This document shows positions 7,102 through 9,506 of a stretch of DNA of 9,506 nt, piece by piece; position 1 is the stretch's first letter; every line of letters starts with the position of its first letter. The notes under the pieces were generated by a model that saw nothing but the letters and a program-made list of their open reading frames with translations, did no database searches and was not told where the DNA came from. The position numbers were made by a program, and so were the translations under genes. Source of the stretch: Clostridiaceae bacterium. GTDB taxonomy: Bacteria; Bacillota_A; Clostridia; Acetivibrionales; Acetivibrionaceae. The stretch covers positions 1 to 9,506 of the forward strand of contig JAAZCB010001000.1 in the NCBI GenBank assembly GCA_012513545.1. Reading direction: 5' to 3'.

Positions 7102-8886
7102 TAGTGTAACTGCAGGTAATCTGACAATAACCTTTGTATACTCATTAACCCTGCTCTCTATTCTAATCCCATACTGCTCACCATAAAGCAGCTTCAATCT
7201 GGAATCCACGCTGTATACCCCAAAATCCGTACTCTGTTGTTCCTTTGATTGCCTGGAAAAAATCCTGCGGATCTGTTCTTCAGTCATCCCTACACCATTG
7301 TCAATAACCTCTATGATTACTACATTCTGCTCGCAATAGCCTTTTATTGTTAATAGGCCTTTTTCATCTTTCTGTTTTAAACCATGATAGATTGAATTCT
7401 CTACAAGAGGCTGCAAAGTCAGCTTGGGTATCTGATATTTCAGTATCTCCTCGCTAAAGTCAAGTTGATATTCAAGATACTCTACATACCTTAATTTCTG
7501 AATGGACAGGTAATTGTCAATCAGATTAATCTCATCTCCAATTGAAATAATATCATTTCCCTTGCTCAAGGAAATTCTATAGAAGCCCGCAAGACTTCTG
7601 GCAGTAGTCATGGCATTATCTTTTAAATCCAGCTTGATAAAAGAAATAATTGTTTCAATAGTGTTGTATAAAAAATGAGGTTTGATTTGTGATTGGAGAA
7701 GCTTGAATTCATTTTCACGTTTTAGTAATTGATCCTTATAGATTTGCTCCAGTAAACCGTTTATTTTATCCATAAGACCGTTAAATCCGTCTCCAAGCAT
7801 TCCTATTTCACCTTTTGCATTGAAATCGGCTCTTAGCTTCATATTGCCGGATTTAATTTCCTTCATTATGTTTACCAGCTTTAATATCGGTTTCGATATT
7901 GTATAAGACAGTATATAAGAAGCAATAAATGCCAATATCAGGCACATCAAACCAAAAATAACTATGAGCCTGGTTATACCTCTGTTTTCATATGTGATTT
8001 CATCCAAAGGAATAATACTTACAATTTTCCAATTAAGCTTTTTAAAATCCTCAACTGTTATTAAAACCTGCATCCCATCAATATTTCCAACCACACTCTT
8101 AATATTTGAGACCTCTTCAAGCTTGTATTCTCCCAAATACTTCTCTTCATCAAATTTTTTATATAGCTCTTTTTTGTCCTGAGTGGATATAATATTCCTT
8201 TTATCATCAATTATAAAGAACTTATCATCCTGATTAACCATGTTGTCAAGATATATGGATGCTACATTTTTTTCCTTTAAATAAAGTATTGCTGTTCCCA
8301 GTATGTGACCTGTATCCCTTCCGATAATGGTTTTTGCAATAGCTAACACATTTTCACTATCACCGTATTTGTACTTTATATTTATTAGTCCGATCCAGGT
8401 AGGAGTTTTATTTTGGGTAATGAAATCTATCATATTACTATTCATAACAGGATATACAGAGCTATTATCAACATAGCCTATATCAAACAATTTATTGTCG
8501 GATGACATAATACTTGCAGCAGCCATATAGGTATTTGGCTGAACCACATTACTTATAACAGTTGATATGGTTTTTTCCACCTCAATGTTATCAATTGAGT
8601 CTATTTCATTATTTCTTATTAGTTCCAGTTGGTTTTGCAGCCTGTAATCAGTTGATATTATTCTTACATAGTCTTCAGAGTTTTGAGTTAAATTAAGAAG
8701 ACTTTTATTTATAAGTGCTAATTCTCTTTCTGCATTTTTAGTTGCTTTTCCTACTATTGCTTCATTGGAAATCTTAATGGTCAGAAAGGCAAAAATTGAT
8801 AAAGATGCCAATAGAATTGCTGCATTGAAAATAAATATTTTAGTTCTTAAGGTAATACCTTCAAATCGTGAAAACCAATAGAACAT
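7099..8886 (-). CDS. Membrane sensor histidine kinase, YesM type (extracytoplasmic sensor, HAMP, His_kinase)
   Basis: This 595-residue inner-membrane kinase is the partner of the response regulator encoded 11 bases downstream. A short cytoplasmic N-terminus (FEGITLRTK) leads to TM1 (about 17-38), a large extracytoplasmic sensor (about 40-300, Cache-like in length and position) and TM2 (about 304-328). HAMP follows (about 329-382; SKPILKLVNIMKEIKSGNM, then GEIGMLGDGFNGLMDKI). The His_kinase region has the phospho-acceptor H404 in QSQIKPHFLYNTIETI, the N-box LQPLVENSIYHGL with N497, and the G1 box DNGVGM (529-534). The second glycine motif reads TDFGVYSVDSRLKLLYG (553-569) instead of the usual GIGL..., with Asp replacing the first Gly; this may be a subfamily trait. 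The start is fixed: an in-frame TGA lies five codons before the ATG, and no other start codon comes early. Its ribosome binding site is weak (GAGAGAAAG), which may keep kinase levels low. The sensed sugar is unknown; the linked solute-binding protein could be involved. Confidence 0.95.
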   Translation of the reverse strand: MFYWFSRFEGITLRTKIFIFNAAILLASLSIFAFLTIKISNEAIVGKATKNAERELALINKSLLNLTQNSEDYVRIISTDYRLQNQLELIRNNEIDSIDNIEVEKTISTVISNVVQPNTYMAAASIMSSDNKLFDIGYVDNSSVYPVMNSNMIDFITQNKTPTWIGLINIKYKYGDSENVLAIAKTIIGRDTGHILGTAILYLKEKNVASIYLDNMVNQDDKFFIIDDKRNIISTQDKKELYKKFDEEKYLGEYKLEEVSNIKSVVGNIDGMQVLITVEDFKKLNWKIVSIIPLDEITYENRGITRLIVIFGLMCLILAFIASYILSYTISKPILKLVNIMKEIKSGNMKLRADFNAKGEIGMLGDGFNGLMDKINGLLEQIYKDQLLKRENEFKLLQSQIKPHFLYNTIETIISFIKLDLKDNAMTTARSLAGFYRISLSKGNDIISIGDEINLIDNYLSIQKLRYVEYLEYQLDFSEEILKYQIPKLTLQPLVENSIYHGLKQKDEKGLLTIKGYCEQNVVIIEVIDNGVGMTEEQIRRIFSRQSKEQQSTDFGVYSVDSRLKLLYGEQYGIRIESRVNEYTKVIVRLPAVTL

Positions 8887-9052
8887 ATATTCTTTCTCTC
8901 AACTCCAATTTTTTATGTAAATTAATCTATACCGAATACGATAATGAATTAACATCGAAGTTCAATTCCCGCAAATTTAATCGTAAAAATAAGTCTTTCC
9001 AAGTACATCCTTTTTGCGATTTAAACAATGTGAAACTAAAATGGGTAACTTA

Positions 9053-9082
9053 ATTATATCATACTATAAAATGGATATACAA
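9053..9082 (-). promoter_or_regulatory. Candidate extended -10 promoter for the kinase-regulator operon
   Basis: On the minus strand TGATATAAT (9061-9053) is a perfect TATAAT with an upstream TG extension. An 18-base spacer separates it from a poor -35, TTGTAT (9082-9077). Extended -10 promoters tolerate a weak -35. It would give the kinase mRNA a leader of about 160 bases. A weaker alternative lies nearer the gene: TTGAAC (8965-8960), 16 bases, TATCGT (8943-8938). Confidence 0.4.
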
Positions 9083-9141
9083 ATTTCCTTTTTGATGGAT
9101 TGAATTAAAGCATTGAAGGTTGATTCACGAAAGACAACTTC

Positions 9142-9179
9142 AAGGATTGAGAAAAAGCAAAGAAGGATTTTAAAGGATT
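9142..9179 (+). repeat. Three direct repeats AAGGATT spaced by helical turns
   Basis: AAGGATT occurs at 9142-9148, 9163-9169 and 9173-9179, so start-to-start distances are 21 and 10 bases, close to two turns and one turn of DNA. A related TGGATTG is at 9096-9102. The cluster lies just upstream of the TATAAT of the plus-strand gene. It could be an array of half-sites for a DNA-binding protein such as an AraC-type regulator; that role is inferred. Confidence 0.35.
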
Positions 9180-9189
9180 TTCTAGAATT

Positions 9190-9195
9190 TATAAT
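9190..9195 (+). promoter_or_regulatory. Possible -10 element for the stalk-domain gene
   Basis: A perfect TATAAT lies 60 bases before the ATG at 9256. No convincing -35 is present at 16-18 bases; the three AAGGATT repeats occupy the upstream side, which would suit an activator-dependent promoter. Weak evidence in AT-rich DNA. Confidence 0.25.
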
Positions 9196-9255
9196 TTAGA
9201 CTTATCGATGCAATTGGCTGATTTATTGATCAAAAATATGCATTGGAGGAATAAT

Positions 9256-9506
9256 ATGAAGAGTATATTGAAAGGCTATATAGCGGGTTTAGTGAGTGCA
9301 ACACTACTTACAACCATTGTATTTGCAGAACCTTTCAAAGTAGATATTTCTGCTGTTTACGACAATATAAAAATATATGTTGACGGCATTCTGATTCATC
9401 CAAGAGATGGTAATGGCAATTCTGTAGAGCCTTTCATATATAACGGTACAACTTATCTGCCGGTAAGGGCAGTATCAGAAGCATTAGGGAAAAAAGTAAC
9501 CTGGAA
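9256..9506 (+). CDS. Secreted stalk-domain protein (copper amine oxidase N-terminal-like domain), cut by window edge
   Basis: Only the first 83 codons are present. GGAGG lies about 7 bases before the ATG. The start MKSILKGYIAGLVSATLLTTIVFA is a signal peptide with a likely cut after VFA (residue 24). The mature part, including KIYVDGILI and then the stretch about 62-83 with YNGTTYLPVRAVSEALGKKV, matches the copper-amine-oxidase-N-terminal-like (stalk) domain. The hallmark is G..YLPVRAVSEALG followed by V.W. In firmicutes this small module is a surface-exposed accessory or wall-associated domain, and does not imply amine oxidase activity. It is transcribed away from the two-component genes, so is a separate unit, though it may share regulation through the common intergenic region. 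The real function is unknown; what follows the domain is outside the window. Confidence 0.85.
   Translation, partial: MKSILKGYIAGLVSATLLTTIVFAEPFKVDISAVYDNIKIYVDGILIHPRDGNGNSVEPFIYNGTTYLPVRAVSEALGKKVTW

Larger units (their letters stand above)
8887..9255. other. 369-base divergent intergenic region between the kinase gene and the stalk-domain gene
   Basis: This AT-rich stretch separates two genes reading outward, so it must carry promoters for both strands. I see no tRNA, no terminator hairpin, no riboswitch-like fold and no credible protein. It holds an extended -10 element for the kinase (9053-9082), a TATAAT toward the stalk gene (9190-9195), and three AAGGATT copies at 9142, 9163 and 9173, spaced 21 and 10 bases apart. 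Confidence 0.7.

Noticed and set aside
8868..9053. 61-residue plus-strand frame overlapping the kinase start.
   Set aside because: It begins with GTG, has no ribosome binding site, overlaps the kinase N-terminus, and its product has no recognisable feature.
9256..9506. Annotation as a copper amine oxidase enzyme.
   Set aside because: Only the N-terminal stalk-like domain is seen; no catalytic domain is visible and the module occurs widely without it.

Overview
The window looks like a cellulosome-producing, low-G+C Gram-positive clostridium (Ruminiclostridium / Acetivibrio-type, Oscillospiraceae). The evidence is a C-terminal type I dockerin on a secreted carbohydrate-active enzyme, strong GGAGG-type ribosome binding sites, a YesM/YesN-type two-component pair and an AT-rich background. 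Species cannot be fixed from the sequence alone.

Layout, right to left, because almost everything is on the minus strand. A sensor histidine kinase (7099-8886) and its AraC-type response regulator (5462-7087) sit 11 bases apart and are almost certainly co-transcribed. After a 161-base gap with several dyad symmetries and a candidate promoter comes a sugar-binding lipoprotein of the ABC type (3966-5300). It is followed, with gaps of only 57 and 56 bases and no visible terminators, by a 972-residue secreted enzyme (990-3908; parallel beta-helix of GH141 type, beta-sandwich, CBM6, dockerin). Last is a secreted five-bladed-propeller glycoside hydrolase related to GH43/GH117, cut by the left edge (1-933). 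At the right edge a divergently transcribed gene (from 9256, plus strand) begins a secreted protein with a copper-amine-oxidase-N-terminal-like stalk domain.

How it may work together (inference): the membrane kinase detects a soluble plant cell-wall sugar, perhaps through the adjacent solute-binding lipoprotein, since no ABC permease gene is present here. It phosphorylates the response regulator, which switches on the operon that starts with the binding protein and continues into the secreted hydrolases. The arrangement recalls the XydS/XydR-controlled xyl-doc hemicellulase cluster of Ruminiclostridium cellulolyticum, whose enzymes also carry CBM6 and dockerin modules. The most interesting parts are the binding protein built into this circuit, the nested dyads in front of it, and the uncharacterised beta-helix enzyme.
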